This document shows positions 1 to 5,910 of a DNA stretch of 7,643 nucleotides, in pieces. Both the position numbers and the translations under genes were made by a program. The DNA is taken from positions 1 through 7,643 of the forward strand of contig CAZOTT010000121.1 in NCBI GenBank assembly GCA_964582785.1. The letters are read 5' to 3'. The stretch comes from JAMOQA01 sp964582785. Lineage in GTDB: Bacteria; Acidobacteriota; Polarisedimenticolia; J045. The notes under the pieces are model-generated. The model worked only from the letters and a program-made list of their open reading frames with translations, ran no database searches and had not been told where the DNA came from. Position 1 is the first letter of the stretch. Each line of letters opens with the position of its first letter.

Positions 1-958
1 TGTCCCCTTCTCCCCGGAACCTCCGGCGCCGGGAACCTGGGTGGTCCGGTCCCGGGTCGAGTGGGTCAACGTCTGGTCGTGGGAACCGGGCACCTACCGC
101 TTCGATTTCGAGATGCTCGAGGGGGCCCTGTCCGCCGCGCATGGCCTCGACCGGCGCACCTGGATCGAGCTGGAGGTCCAGGACCGCTCGACCTTCCGCG
201 GGTCGATGGACGGCCTGATCCAGAACTTCCACCACCTGTTCGGGCTGCCCCAGGGGGGACGCGACCGCTTCCCCCGCTACGCGTACGGGATCCACCTCGA
301 GGACGGCCGGGGGCGGGTCCTGGTGGACCGGGACCGGCCGTTCGGGGACGCCACCGGGGCGCAGGTGAGCCTGTTCCGGGTGCTGGTCGAGGGCGACGAA
401 CACCGCCCCTGGCTGACCCTCGGGGGCGGGCTGCGGTGGGCCCTGTCCCGGGGAATGGTCCGGGGGCCCCACCGCTGGGACGCCCAGGTCCGGGCCGCCG
501 CGGGCCGCCGCTGGCACCGCTGGTCCGTCTTCCTCAACGCGGGCTACACCTGGTTCGGCGAGACGTCGTTCGCCGGCGTCGTCCCGTTCAAGCATTCCCA
601 GTGGACCGGGGCCCTTTCCGTCGAGTGGCGCGCCTTCCGCCGTTCCTCGATCGTCGGGCAGTACCTGGCCGCGGAAGGACCGGTGGACGGTATCGAGCCG
701 TTCGACTCGTTCTCCCACGAGGTGCTGCTGGCCTGGGTCGGACCGGTCGGCCCGGGTCTCGTCCTCGAGGCGGGGTTCATCGAGAACATGTTCCACTACG
801 ACGCGGGACCCGACTTCGGTATCCACCTCGGCCTGCGGGTCACCCTTCCCCGGCGGCGGCCCCGATCCAGGCCGTCGCGGCCAGGACCAGGGCTCCCCCC
901 AGCAGCACGAGGGTTCCGGGGCGCTCCCCGTGGACGAGGAACGCCCACACCGGGTTGA
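1..958 (+). CDS. DUF3187-type outer-membrane beta-barrel protein, 5'-truncated
   Basis: The reading frame is already open at base 2 and ends at TGA 956-958, so the true start and signal peptide lie upstream of the window. The N-terminal part seen here (a Pro-rich opening, then RVEWVNVWSWEPG) and the segment MDGLIQNFHHLFGLPQGGRD (about bases 206-265) match what I know of DUF3187. That family has an 'LDG(F)I..(F)H..FGLP.GGR' signature after a strand pair. The rest alternates short amphipathic strands with Gly/Trp/Tyr-rich turns (WLTLGGGLRWAL, WSVFLNAGYTWFG, GIHLGLRVTL), as expected for an outer-membrane barrel. Substrate and function are unknown for the family. After the last strand (ending near base 847) there is a 36-residue Arg/Pro/Gly-rich tail that is purely antisense to the neighbouring permease gene and looks like read-on rather than folded protein. 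A GTG at base 41 could be taken as a start, but family-like sequence precedes it. Confidence 0.8.
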   Translation, partial: VPFSPEPPAPGTWVVRSRVEWVNVWSWEPGTYRFDFEMLEGALSAAHGLDRRTWIELEVQDRSTFRGSMDGLIQNFHHLFGLPQGGRDRFPRYAYGIHLEDGRGRVLVDRDRPFGDATGAQVSLFRVLVEGDEHRPWLTLGGGLRWALSRGMVRGPHRWDAQVRAAAGRRWHRWSVFLNAGYTWFGETSFAGVVPFKHSQWTGALSVEWRAFRRSSIVGQYLAAEGPVDGIEPFDSFSHEVLLAWVGPVGPGLVLEAGFIENMFHYDAGPDFGIHLGLRVTLPRRRPRSRPSRPGPGLPPAARGFRGAPRGRGTPTPG

Positions 959-1718
959 GGACCGGCTCGAGGAGCAGCAGGAGGGACGCCTCGAAGGCCG
1001 GCACGCCCCCCGGCGGCCCCCCGGGTCCCCCCGCCGCCAGGCCCCGGGTGAGCAGGGCGTAGGCGAGCCCGATCTGGACGACCCCGAGGAACAGGACGAC
1101 GGCAGCGTCGGCCGGACGGAACGAGCGGACCGGCAGGGCGGGGGCGAGGGCGGCCAGGGCGGCGAGCAGGTTGCCGGCGGCGGCGGCCGCCGCCCCGGCG
1201 CCCGCCCCCTCCCTTCCCACCCAGCGCAGCCCGAGGAGGGTGAGGGCCCAGGTCACCCCGGCCAGGGCGGCGAGGAGGTTGCCCGCGAGGGGCCGGGGAG
1301 CCGTGACGCTCGGGTGCGGGACCCCGGCGAAGAAGAGGACCATTCCCGCAGCGGCCAGCAGGGCCGGACCCGCGTCCCGGCGGCGGAACCGCTCCCCCGG
1401 CAGCAGCGGGGAGAGGAAAAGCACGTAGAGGGGAGCGGTGTCCTGGAGGAAGATCGTGCTCGCCGCGGTGGTCAGCCGGTTGGCGAGGGTGTAGAGGACG
1501 AGGGTCGCCGCGTAGGGAACCGCCACCAGGAGGGTGCGCCGGGTCCAGCCCCGGCGGGCGGCGGGCACCAGCACGAGGAGCGCGACCGTCGCCACCGCCG
1601 AGCGGAACGAGGCGACCTGCCAGCCGTCGAGGGCGCACGCCTTGATCGCCGCTCCCCCCGTGGAGAAGAGAACCGCGGCTCCCAGCACCTCGAGGCGCGC
1701 GAGGGCCCGTCCCGTCAT
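840..1718 (-). CDS. EamA/DMT-superfamily permease (drug/metabolite transporter)
   Basis: The 292-residue product has about ten hydrophobic segments (roughly residues 9-27, 34-52, 64-80, 89-106, 116-133, 144-164, 172-192, 203-224, 243-261 and 266-286). This is the usual two-times-five-helix EamA architecture and normal length. The N-terminal pattern 'LGAAVLFSTGGAAIKA' and the second-repeat pattern 'EASLLLLLEPVLNPVWAFLVHGERPG' are typical of the family. Inner-membrane location is expected. Substrates of such exporters (amino acids, metabolites, drugs) cannot be read from sequence. The ATG at 1718-1716 is chosen because the first helix starts soon after it, while the upstream extension of the frame is Pro/Arg-rich and not membrane-like. 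No good Shine-Dalgarno sequence precedes it. The loop before the ninth helix (residues about 228-240, AAGGPGGPPGGVP) is longer and more Gly/Pro-rich than usual. The 3' end overlaps the convergent DUF3187 gene. Confidence 0.88.
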   Translation of the reverse strand: MTGRALARLEVLGAAVLFSTGGAAIKACALDGWQVASFRSAVATVALLVLVPAARRGWTRRTLLVAVPYAATLVLYTLANRLTTAASTIFLQDTAPLYVLFLSPLLPGERFRRRDAGPALLAAAGMVLFFAGVPHPSVTAPRPLAGNLLAALAGVTWALTLLGLRWVGREGAGAGAAAAAAGNLLAALAALAPALPVRSFRPADAAVVLFLGVVQIGLAYALLTRGLAAGGPGGPPGGVPAFEASLLLLLEPVLNPVWAFLVHGERPGTLVLLGGALVLAATAWIGAAAGEG

Positions 1719-1730
1719 GCCCCGATGATA
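1719..1730 (-). promoter_or_regulatory. Possible -10 element directly upstream of the EamA start (leaderless candidate)
   Basis: On the minus strand TATCAT (1730-1725) is followed by six bases and then the ATG. It matches the sigma-70 -10 consensus at 5 of 6 positions, and its spacing would place transcription start at or next to the start codon. No convincing -35 sequence lies 16-18 bases upstream. This would fit a leaderless mRNA and the lack of a ribosome-binding site, but it is inference from one hexamer. Confidence 0.25.
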
Positions 1731-2003
1731 CGGCCCCCAGGGATCCGGCCTCCCCGCTTCGCGCCGGAGCCGGCCTCCTGAAAGCTCGGCTACACCATGC
1801 GTGCCCGGCGGGGCACACCCGTGTCCCGGACGCCGCGGGACCGCCCGGTCCCCTGCCGGCGTGGGACGGGCCCTCCGCGCCCCTTCTTCATGCTCTTTCA
1901 GCAGGTTGCGCCTGCCGGGGGTCCCCGGTGGGACGGCGGCACGGATCGTGCGTTTCCGGGGGGTGACCGGGACGAAGAACGGGGGACTGCCGGCCGGCGG
2001 CCC

Positions 2004-2020
2004 CCTCCCGGGAAAGGAGG
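2004..2020 (+). promoter_or_regulatory. Ribosome-binding site of the TPR lipoprotein, facing a complementary CCTCC
   Basis: AAAGGAGG ends at base 2020, five bases before the ATG at 2026. It is a near-ideal Shine-Dalgarno sequence and fixes the start. CCTCC at 2004-2008 can pair with GGAGG at 2016-2020 across a 7-base loop (CGGGAAA), which would partly hide the site. Confidence 0.75.
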
Positions 2021-2025
2021 CGACG

Positions 2026-3129
2026 ATGACGGCGAAGCGACGTTCCAGGACCCGGTTCCTCTCCCTCCTCGCCCTCCAGGCGGGGCTCCTCGCCCTCGGG
2101 GGCTGTACCTCGGGCCCGGCGGACGATCCCCCCGCGGCCGGGGGCGGGAAGGTCCTCCCGCCGGTCCACGTGGCGGCGGTGGAACAGCCGGACGCCCCGC
2201 CGGCGCCGGCGGAAGTGGACGCGGACGGGACGGCCGGGGCGGTGAGTGCGGCGGTGGAAACCGCGGGGCTCGCGCGGGAGGAGGCGCGGGACCGCTCCGC
2301 GACCGAAGAAGGCCCGGCCACGGTCCCCGCCTGCGAACCCGGCGTGGATCACCGGGCCGCGGGCCGGGAGGCCTGGCGGGCCGGCGACCGGGAGACGGCG
2401 GCGCGGGAACTCCGGTGCGCGGTGGAAGGAGGCGCCGGCGACGCGGCGGACACCTACCTGCTCGGGCTTGCCCTGTGGAAGACCGGGGACCTGGACGGGG
2501 CGGCGGAGGCCCTGGCGGCGGCCGCCTGGGAACTCGACGACCCGGTCCGGGCGCTGGTGAACCTGGCCCGGGTGAGGATCGAGCTGGGAGACGTTCCCGG
2601 CGCCCGGAAGGCCGTGCGGGACGCCCTCGACCGGTCCGGCGAAGATCCCGACGCATGGAACGTGCTCGGCCGGGTCCTGCTGGCCGCAGGTGACCGGGAC
2701 GGGGCGGCGGAGGCGTTCACCCGGGCGGCGGACCTGGACCCGGACAACCCGTGGCCCCGGAACAACCTCGGGTACCTCTACCTGGTGACCGGCGAGGCCG
2801 ACCGGGCGGTCGGCCCCCTGGAGGAGGCGGTGGCGCTGGACGCCGGGCTCGCACCCGCCTGGCACAACCTGGCCCTGGCCCGGGAGCGCGCGGGGGACCT
2901 TCCCGGCGCCCTGGAAGCGGCCCGGCGGGCGGCCGGGCTGAGCGGGGAGGAGAGCTACCGGGCGACGGCGGCCCGGCTGGCGGCCCTGGTCCCGGTGGAC
3001 GGGATGGAACCGGGAACGCGGGAAGCCGCCGGTGGAACCGGGGAGCCGGCCGGGAACAGGGTGGCGGCGGTGTCCGGGACCGTGCCCGGGACCCCCGCCG
3101 AGCCCGTCCCCCTCCCCCGCGTCCCCTGA
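2026..3129 (+). CDS. TPR-repeat lipoprotein
   Basis: The 367-residue product begins with a classic lipoprotein signal: basic residues (KRRSRTR), a hydrophobic core, and the lipobox LGGC with acylated Cys27. It is therefore predicted to be exported and lipid-anchored, probably facing the periplasm. Residues about 28-107 are a low-complexity Ala/Pro/Glu/Gly linker. Residues about 108-308 form roughly six tetratricopeptide-like helical pairs, with typical 'A...LG......G....A...(F/L)..A..LDP' spacing. The clearest are 'WNVLGRVLLAAGDRDGAAEAFTRAADLDPD' (211-240) and the following 'RNNLGYLYLVTGEADRAVGPLEEAVALD'. A Pro/Gly-rich C-terminal tail follows. TPR domains are protein-interaction scaffolds, so this is likely an assembly or partner-binding lipoprotein, but no partner is evident. 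The start is fixed by a strong Shine-Dalgarno sequence. A longer in-frame GTG at 1801 lacks a ribosome-binding site and would bury the signal peptide. Confidence 0.85.
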   Translation: MTAKRRSRTRFLSLLALQAGLLALGGCTSGPADDPPAAGGGKVLPPVHVAAVEQPDAPPAPAEVDADGTAGAVSAAVETAGLAREEARDRSATEEGPATVPACEPGVDHRAAGREAWRAGDRETAARELRCAVEGGAGDAADTYLLGLALWKTGDLDGAAEALAAAAWELDDPVRALVNLARVRIELGDVPGARKAVRDALDRSGEDPDAWNVLGRVLLAAGDRDGAAEAFTRAADLDPDNPWPRNNLGYLYLVTGEADRAVGPLEEAVALDAGLAPAWHNLALARERAGDLPGALEAARRAAGLSGEESYRATAARLAALVPVDGMEPGTREAAGGTGEPAGNRVAAVSGTVPGTPAEPVPLPRVP

Positions 3130-3154
3130 CCGGAGGCTCGCGCGGGGCTATCCT
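3126..3154 (+). promoter_or_regulatory. Candidate sigma-70-like promoter for the YeeE/YedE pair
   Basis: CTGACC (3126-3131, 4 of 6 to TTGACA) and TATCCT (3149-3154, 4 of 6 to TATAAT) are separated by exactly 17 bases. The -35 hexamer overlaps the stop codon of the lipoprotein gene. Transcription would start near base 3161, inside the left arm of the downstream hairpin. The match is only moderate. Confidence 0.3.
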
Positions 3155-3185
3155 TCCGGGGGCCGCCTGCCGGCCCCCGGAAGGA
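3151..3185 (+). promoter_or_regulatory. Perfect 15-bp hairpin covering the Shine-Dalgarno of the first YeeE half
   Basis: Bases 3151-3165 (TCCTTCCGGGGGCCG) are the exact reverse complement of 3171-3185 (CGGCCCCCGGAAGGA), with a 5-base loop CCTGC. The right arm contains GGAAGGA, which with base 3186 forms the AAGGAG Shine-Dalgarno six bases before the ATG at 3193. In a transcript covering both arms the ribosome-binding site would be double-stranded. It could equally be a terminator-type stem for the lipoprotein gene, but no T-run follows (GCTTTCC). The structure is directly visible and the role is inferred. Confidence 0.7.
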
Positions 3186-3192
3186 GCTTTCC

Positions 3193-3741
3193 ATGAGCGG
3201 TCGTTCTCCCCGCCCCCCGATGAACCCGTACCTCGCCGGCGGCCTCGCCGGCCTGCTGGCGGTCGCCTCCGTGCTCGCCACCGGCAAGTACCTCGGCGCC
3301 TCCACCACCTTCGTGCGGGTCGCGGGGCGGTTCCTGTCCGGTTTCGCCCCCGACCTGGTGGCCGGGAACCCGTACTTCGCGAAGTACGGCACCTCTCCCG
3401 ACTGGCAGTGGATGTTCGTCCTCGGGATCCTCCTCGGGGCCCTGGGCTCCTCTCTCGCGACCGGGACCTTCCGCTCCGTGACCGTTCCCCCCACCTGGCG
3501 GGAGCGGTTCGGCCCCTCCCCCCTGCCCCGCCTCGCCACCGCCTTCGCCGGGGGGCTGGTCATGCTCTTCGGCGCCCGCCTGGCCGGCGGCTGTCCTTCC
3601 GGCCACGGCCTTTCCGGGGTGATGCAGCTCTCCCTGTCCAGCCTCGTGGCGGCGGGGTCGTTCTTCGCCGGGGGGATCGCCGTGGCGTCGCTGCTCTACC
3701 GCCGGCCGGGTGCCCGTTCCCGGGACGGGGGTGACCGATGA
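3193..3741 (+). CDS. YeeE/YedE (TsuA-like) transporter, N-terminal half protein
   Basis: The 182-residue membrane protein has hydrophobic segments at about 12-30, 73-91, 115-133 and 146-168. The motif GARLAGGCPSGHGLSG (residues 127-142, single Cys134) is the hallmark of YeeE/YedE proteins. The family includes TsuA, which takes thiosulfate across the inner membrane and uses conserved cysteines facing the pore. Full-length family members are about 330-400 residues. This one is half that length and is followed at once by the other half, an arrangement known in the family. It starts at the ATG behind AAGGAG. An in-frame ATG at 3220 has no ribosome-binding site. Its TGA overlaps the next gene's ATG (ATGA), so the two are translationally coupled. 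Thiosulfate as substrate is inferred; other sulfur species are possible. Confidence 0.88.
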   Translation: MSGRSPRPPMNPYLAGGLAGLLAVASVLATGKYLGASTTFVRVAGRFLSGFAPDLVAGNPYFAKYGTSPDWQWMFVLGILLGALGSSLATGTFRSVTVPPTWRERFGPSPLPRLATAFAGGLVMLFGARLAGGCPSGHGLSGVMQLSLSSLVAAGSFFAGGIAVASLLYRRPGARSRDGGDR

Positions 3742-4268
3742 TCTCCCCGCTCCTCGCCGGCCTCGTCACCGGGATCCTCTTCGGGATCCTTCTCCAGCGG
3801 GCGGAGGTGCTCCGCTATGACCGGCAGCTCGGCGCCCTGCGCCTGCGGGACATGACGATCTTCAAGTTCATGTTCAGCGCCGTGATCGTCGGCATGGCCG
3901 GTCTCCACGTCGCCTTCGCCCTGGGCCTCGCCCACCCGCACGTCAAGCCGGCCCACCTCCTCGCGAACCTGCTGGGAGGCCTGGTCTTCGGGGCTGGGTG
4001 GGCGCTGCTCGGGTACTGCCCGGGGACCAGCCTCGGGGCCCTCGGGGAGGGGCGGTGGGACGCCGCGTTCGGTGTCGCCGGGGGCGTTACGGGGGCGGCG
4101 CTCTTCGCCCTCGCCTGGCCGTGGACGAAGGCCCACCTGCTCCCGGTCGGTTCCCTCGGCAAGGTGACCCTGCCGGCGCTCCTGGGCCTCCCCTGGTGGA
4201 TCGTCCTGCCGCCGGTCGCCGCGGGCCTGGCCGCCCTCCTCTACTGGTTCGAGCGCCGGGGTCTCTGA
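3738..4268 (+). CDS. YeeE/YedE (TsuA-like) transporter, C-terminal half protein
   Basis: The 176-residue inner-membrane protein carries hydrophobic segments at about 4-20, 43-64, 73-93, 108-128 and 147-168. The second family motif, LLGYCPGTSLGALGEGRWDAAFGVAGG (about residues 90-116), has the only cysteine of the protein, Cys94. Together with Cys134 of the preceding gene it supplies the pair of cysteine-containing motifs found in a full-length YeeE/YedE protein, so the two products most likely assemble into one transporter for thiosulfate or a related sulfur compound. Its ATG lies within the preceding stop (ATGA). Only a weak GGGGGTG sequence precedes it, which fits translation by coupling. 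A 5-bp stem CCGGG-AAGA-CCCGG directly follows the TGA. Confidence 0.87.
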   Translation: MISPLLAGLVTGILFGILLQRAEVLRYDRQLGALRLRDMTIFKFMFSAVIVGMAGLHVAFALGLAHPHVKPAHLLANLLGGLVFGAGWALLGYCPGTSLGALGEGRWDAAFGVAGGVTGAALFALAWPWTKAHLLPVGSLGKVTLPALLGLPWWIVLPPVAAGLAALLYWFERRGL

Positions 4269-4395
4269 CCGGGAAGACCCGGAGGGAGCGGCGGACGGCC
4301 TCATCCTCCGGGTGCGGCACCGGGCGCGGCGCGGCCGGCAGCCCGGCGGATGCTGCCCGGAACCGTTCGGGAAGTGTCGGTCCGGTCCCGCCTGC

Positions 4396-4424
4396 TTCAC
4401 GAATAACCGCCCCTGCGCTACCCT
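4396..4424 (+). promoter_or_regulatory. Candidate upstream promoter for cydAB
   Basis: TTCACG (4396-4401, 4 of 6 to the -35 consensus) and TACCCT (4419-4424, 3 of 6 to the -10 consensus) are 17 bases apart at the edge of the AT-richer stretch. It is a weak match, weaker than the candidate at 4444. Confidence 0.2.
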
Positions 4425-4443
4425 TTTCCCGGACCGGGCGTGG

Positions 4444-4472
4444 TTTACAGGCTCGCCGGGTCTTGATAGTTT
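4444..4472 (+). promoter_or_regulatory. Candidate main promoter for cydAB
   Basis: TTTACA (4444-4449) matches the -35 consensus at 5 of 6 positions. Two -10 candidates follow: GATAGT (4465-4470, 4 of 6, 15-base spacing) and TAGTTT (4467-4472, 3 of 6, 17-base spacing). It lies in the least GC-rich part of the whole window, which supports a promoter. It would give a leader of about 100 bases before cydA, including the CTTGCG repeats and the palindrome at the ribosome-binding site. No clear FNR, ArcA or Rex site was recognised. Confidence 0.4.
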
Positions 4473-4552
4473 CTTGCGGCTGCAAACAGCTTGCGAGAGG
4501 ACGCCGGCGGGGCCCGGGGCCCCCGGCGATCCGGCCGGGACCGGGGCCCGCC

Positions 4553-4571
4553 CCTCCCGGCCGGGAGGAGG
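4553..4571 (+). promoter_or_regulatory. Palindromic ribosome-binding region of cydA
   Basis: CCTCCCGGCCGGGAGG (4553-4568) is a perfect 16-base palindrome that can form a 6-bp stem with a GGCC loop. Its right arm runs into the GGAGGAGGG purine run. GGAGG at 4567-4571 sits six bases before the cydA ATG. The palindrome could limit access to part of the Shine-Dalgarno, although the second GGAGG stays mostly free. Confidence 0.55.
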
Positions 4572-4577
4572 GAAGCG

Positions 4578-5888
4578 ATGGATGCCGTCCTGCTGTTGTC
4601 GCGGCTGCAGTTCGCCGTGGCGGTCTACTTCCATTTCCTGTTCGTTCCCCTGACGCTCGGGCTCTCGATCCTCGTCGCGATCTACGAGACCCTCTACGTC
4701 CGCACCGGCGACACCGATTACCTCCGCGCGACGAAGTTCTGGGGAAAGCTCTTCCTGATCAACTTCGCGATCGGGGTCGTGACGGGAATCACCCTCGAGT
4801 TCCAGTTCGGGACGAACTGGTCGCGGTACTCCCGCTACGTGGGTGACATCTTCGGGTCGCTGCTGGCGATCGAGGCGACGGCCGCCTTCTTCATCGAGTC
4901 GACGTTCATCGCCGTGTGGGCCTTCGGCTGGAACCGGCTGTCGAAGAAGGTCCACCTGCTCGCCGCCTGGCTCGTCGCCTTCGCGACGAATCTCTCGGCG
5001 TACTGGATCCTCACGGCCAACGCCTGGATGCAGCACCCGGTCGGGTACACGCTCCGCAACGGCCGGGCCGAGCTGACCGACTTCCTCGCGGTGATCACGC
5101 AGAAGACCGCCATCCTGAAGTTCCTCCACACCACCCAGTCGGCGTACATCCTCGCCGGTTTCTTCGTCATGGGGATCAGCGCCTGGCACCTGCTGCGGAA
5201 GAACGAGGTCGAGCTGTTCCGCAAGTCGTTCCGCGTCGCCGCCGTGTGGGCGCTGGTGTTCTCGGTCGCCGTGATCGTCCACGGGCACGTGCAGGGCGCC
5301 CTCGTCGCCGAGGAGCAGCCCACCAAGCTGGCGGCGATGGAGTCCCACTGGGAGACCCGGGCGAACGCCCCGATCTACCTGCTCGCGGTCCCCGACCCGG
5401 CGAACGAGCGCAACGCCCTCCAGGTCCTGCCGGTCCCGGGAGCCCTGAGCATGCTGGCCTACCACGACCCCTCGGCCACGGTGAAGGGACTCCGGGAATG
5501 GCCGCGGGAGGAACGTCCCCCCGTGTGGCCGACCTTCGTCTCCTTCCGCCTGATGGTCGGGCTGGGGTTCCTGTTCCTGCTGCTGTCGGCCTGGGCCACC
5601 TGGAAGCGCGCGCAACCGGAGGAGCACCCCCTCCTGCTGAAGCTGCTCCTCTGGGCGATTCCCCTGCCGTACCTGGCCATCGAGCTCGGCTGGACGCTGG
5701 CGGAGGTCGGCCGCCAGCCGTGGATCGTGTACGGCCTGATGAAGACCTCCGACGCGGTCTCCCCCGCGATCAGCACCGCCCAGGTGCTGACCACGGTGAT
5801 CGGCTTCACCCTGGTCTATACCCTCCTGGGGATCGCCGATTTCTACCTGCTGTTCAAGTACGCCCGCAAGGGCCCGGCCGCGGCCTGA
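4578..5888 (+). CDS. cydA: Cytochrome bd quinol oxidase subunit I, short Q-loop type
   Basis: The 436-residue protein has about nine membrane helices. With CydB it oxidises membrane quinol and reduces oxygen to water in the inner membrane. It keeps the key residues known from the E. coli enzyme. His19 is the haem b595 ligand, and Glu99 and Glu107 are present in LAIEATAAFFIES. His184 (KFLHT) and Met326 (SFRLMVG, with Arg324) are the haem b558 ligands and neighbouring arginine. Lys250 and Glu255 (TKLAAMESHWET) are in the quinol loop, and GRQPW is at 378-382. The loop between helices 6 and 7 is short, and total length is well below the roughly 520 residues of E. coli CydA. This places it with short-Q-loop bd enzymes, which include Bacillus/Geobacillus and cyanide-insensitive CioA forms. 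The ATG is chosen for its spacing to GGAGG and because the protein starts as the family does. An in-frame upstream extension to a TTG at 4491 is Pro/Arg-rich and rejected. Confidence 0.96.
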   Translation: MDAVLLLSRLQFAVAVYFHFLFVPLTLGLSILVAIYETLYVRTGDTDYLRATKFWGKLFLINFAIGVVTGITLEFQFGTNWSRYSRYVGDIFGSLLAIEATAAFFIESTFIAVWAFGWNRLSKKVHLLAAWLVAFATNLSAYWILTANAWMQHPVGYTLRNGRAELTDFLAVITQKTAILKFLHTTQSAYILAGFFVMGISAWHLLRKNEVELFRKSFRVAAVWALVFSVAVIVHGHVQGALVAEEQPTKLAAMESHWETRANAPIYLLAVPDPANERNALQVLPVPGALSMLAYHDPSATVKGLREWPREERPPVWPTFVSFRLMVGLGFLFLLLSAWATWKRAQPEEHPLLLKLLLWAIPLPYLAIELGWTLAEVGRQPWIVYGLMKTSDAVSPAISTAQVLTTVIGFTLVYTLLGIADFYLLFKYARKGPAAA

Positions 5889-5910
5889 GGGCCTCTGGGA
5901 GGGCATGACG

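Larger units (their letters stand above)
1719..2025. other. Divergent intergenic region between the EamA permease and the TPR lipoprotein
   Basis: This 307-base gap separates two divergently transcribed genes, so it should hold both promoters. Visible items are the TATCAT next to the permease start, a 9-base direct repeat CCGGCCTCC at 1745-1753 and 1770-1778, and a 6-bp inverted repeat TCCGGC/GCCGGA (1744-1749 and 1763-1768). There is also a 5-bp stem GCAGG-ttgcg-CCTGC (1901-1915), immediately followed by CCGGGG-gt-CCCCGG (1915-1928), and a GCCGGCCGGC palindrome (1989-1998). The stretch around 1881-1907 is the least GC-rich part. I see no small gene and no strong promoter for the lipoprotein. 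Short inverted repeats are common by chance at this GC content. Confidence 0.5.
4269..4577. other. Intergenic region upstream of cydAB
   Basis: This 309-base gap contains no supportable gene. It begins with the small stem CCGGG-AAGA-CCCGG (4269-4282). A second stem follows, CCGGCAGC (4335-4342) against GCTGCCCGG (4352-4360), eight pairs with one bulged C and a 9-base loop. Neither is followed by a T-run. Bases 4391-4500 are distinctly less GC-rich (about 60%, falling to about 45% in 4441-4450 and 4461-4490) and hold the promoter candidates listed separately. This part also has two copies of CTTGCG (4473-4478 and 4490-4495) and the inverted repeat GCTG-caaa-CAGC (4479-4490), which might be an operator. 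The last 70 bases are very GC-rich and end in the palindrome before cydA. Confidence 0.55.

Noticed and set aside
1745..1778. Direct repeat CCGGCCTCC as a possible attachment site or operator
   Set aside because: Only 9 bases, built from the commonest local words, with no mobile-element genes nearby.
930..1781. A 283-residue plus-strand frame opposite the EamA permease
   Set aside because: Highly charged low-complexity composition; the minus-strand reading gives a convincing ten-helix permease.
1801..2025. A 75-residue N-terminal extension of the TPR lipoprotein from a GTG
   Set aside because: There is no Shine-Dalgarno at 1801, and the extension would place the signal peptide and lipobox inside the protein. 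The ATG at 2026 has an ideal site.
1797..2693. A Gly/Arg-rich 298-residue plus-strand frame before and over the TPR gene
   Set aside because: It overlaps the TPR lipoprotein in another frame, has no domain pattern and no ribosome-binding site.
4349..4405. An 18-residue frame upstream of cydA considered as a leader peptide or small bd subunit
   Set aside because: The product is not hydrophobic, has no ribosome-binding site and shows no attenuator-like residue run.
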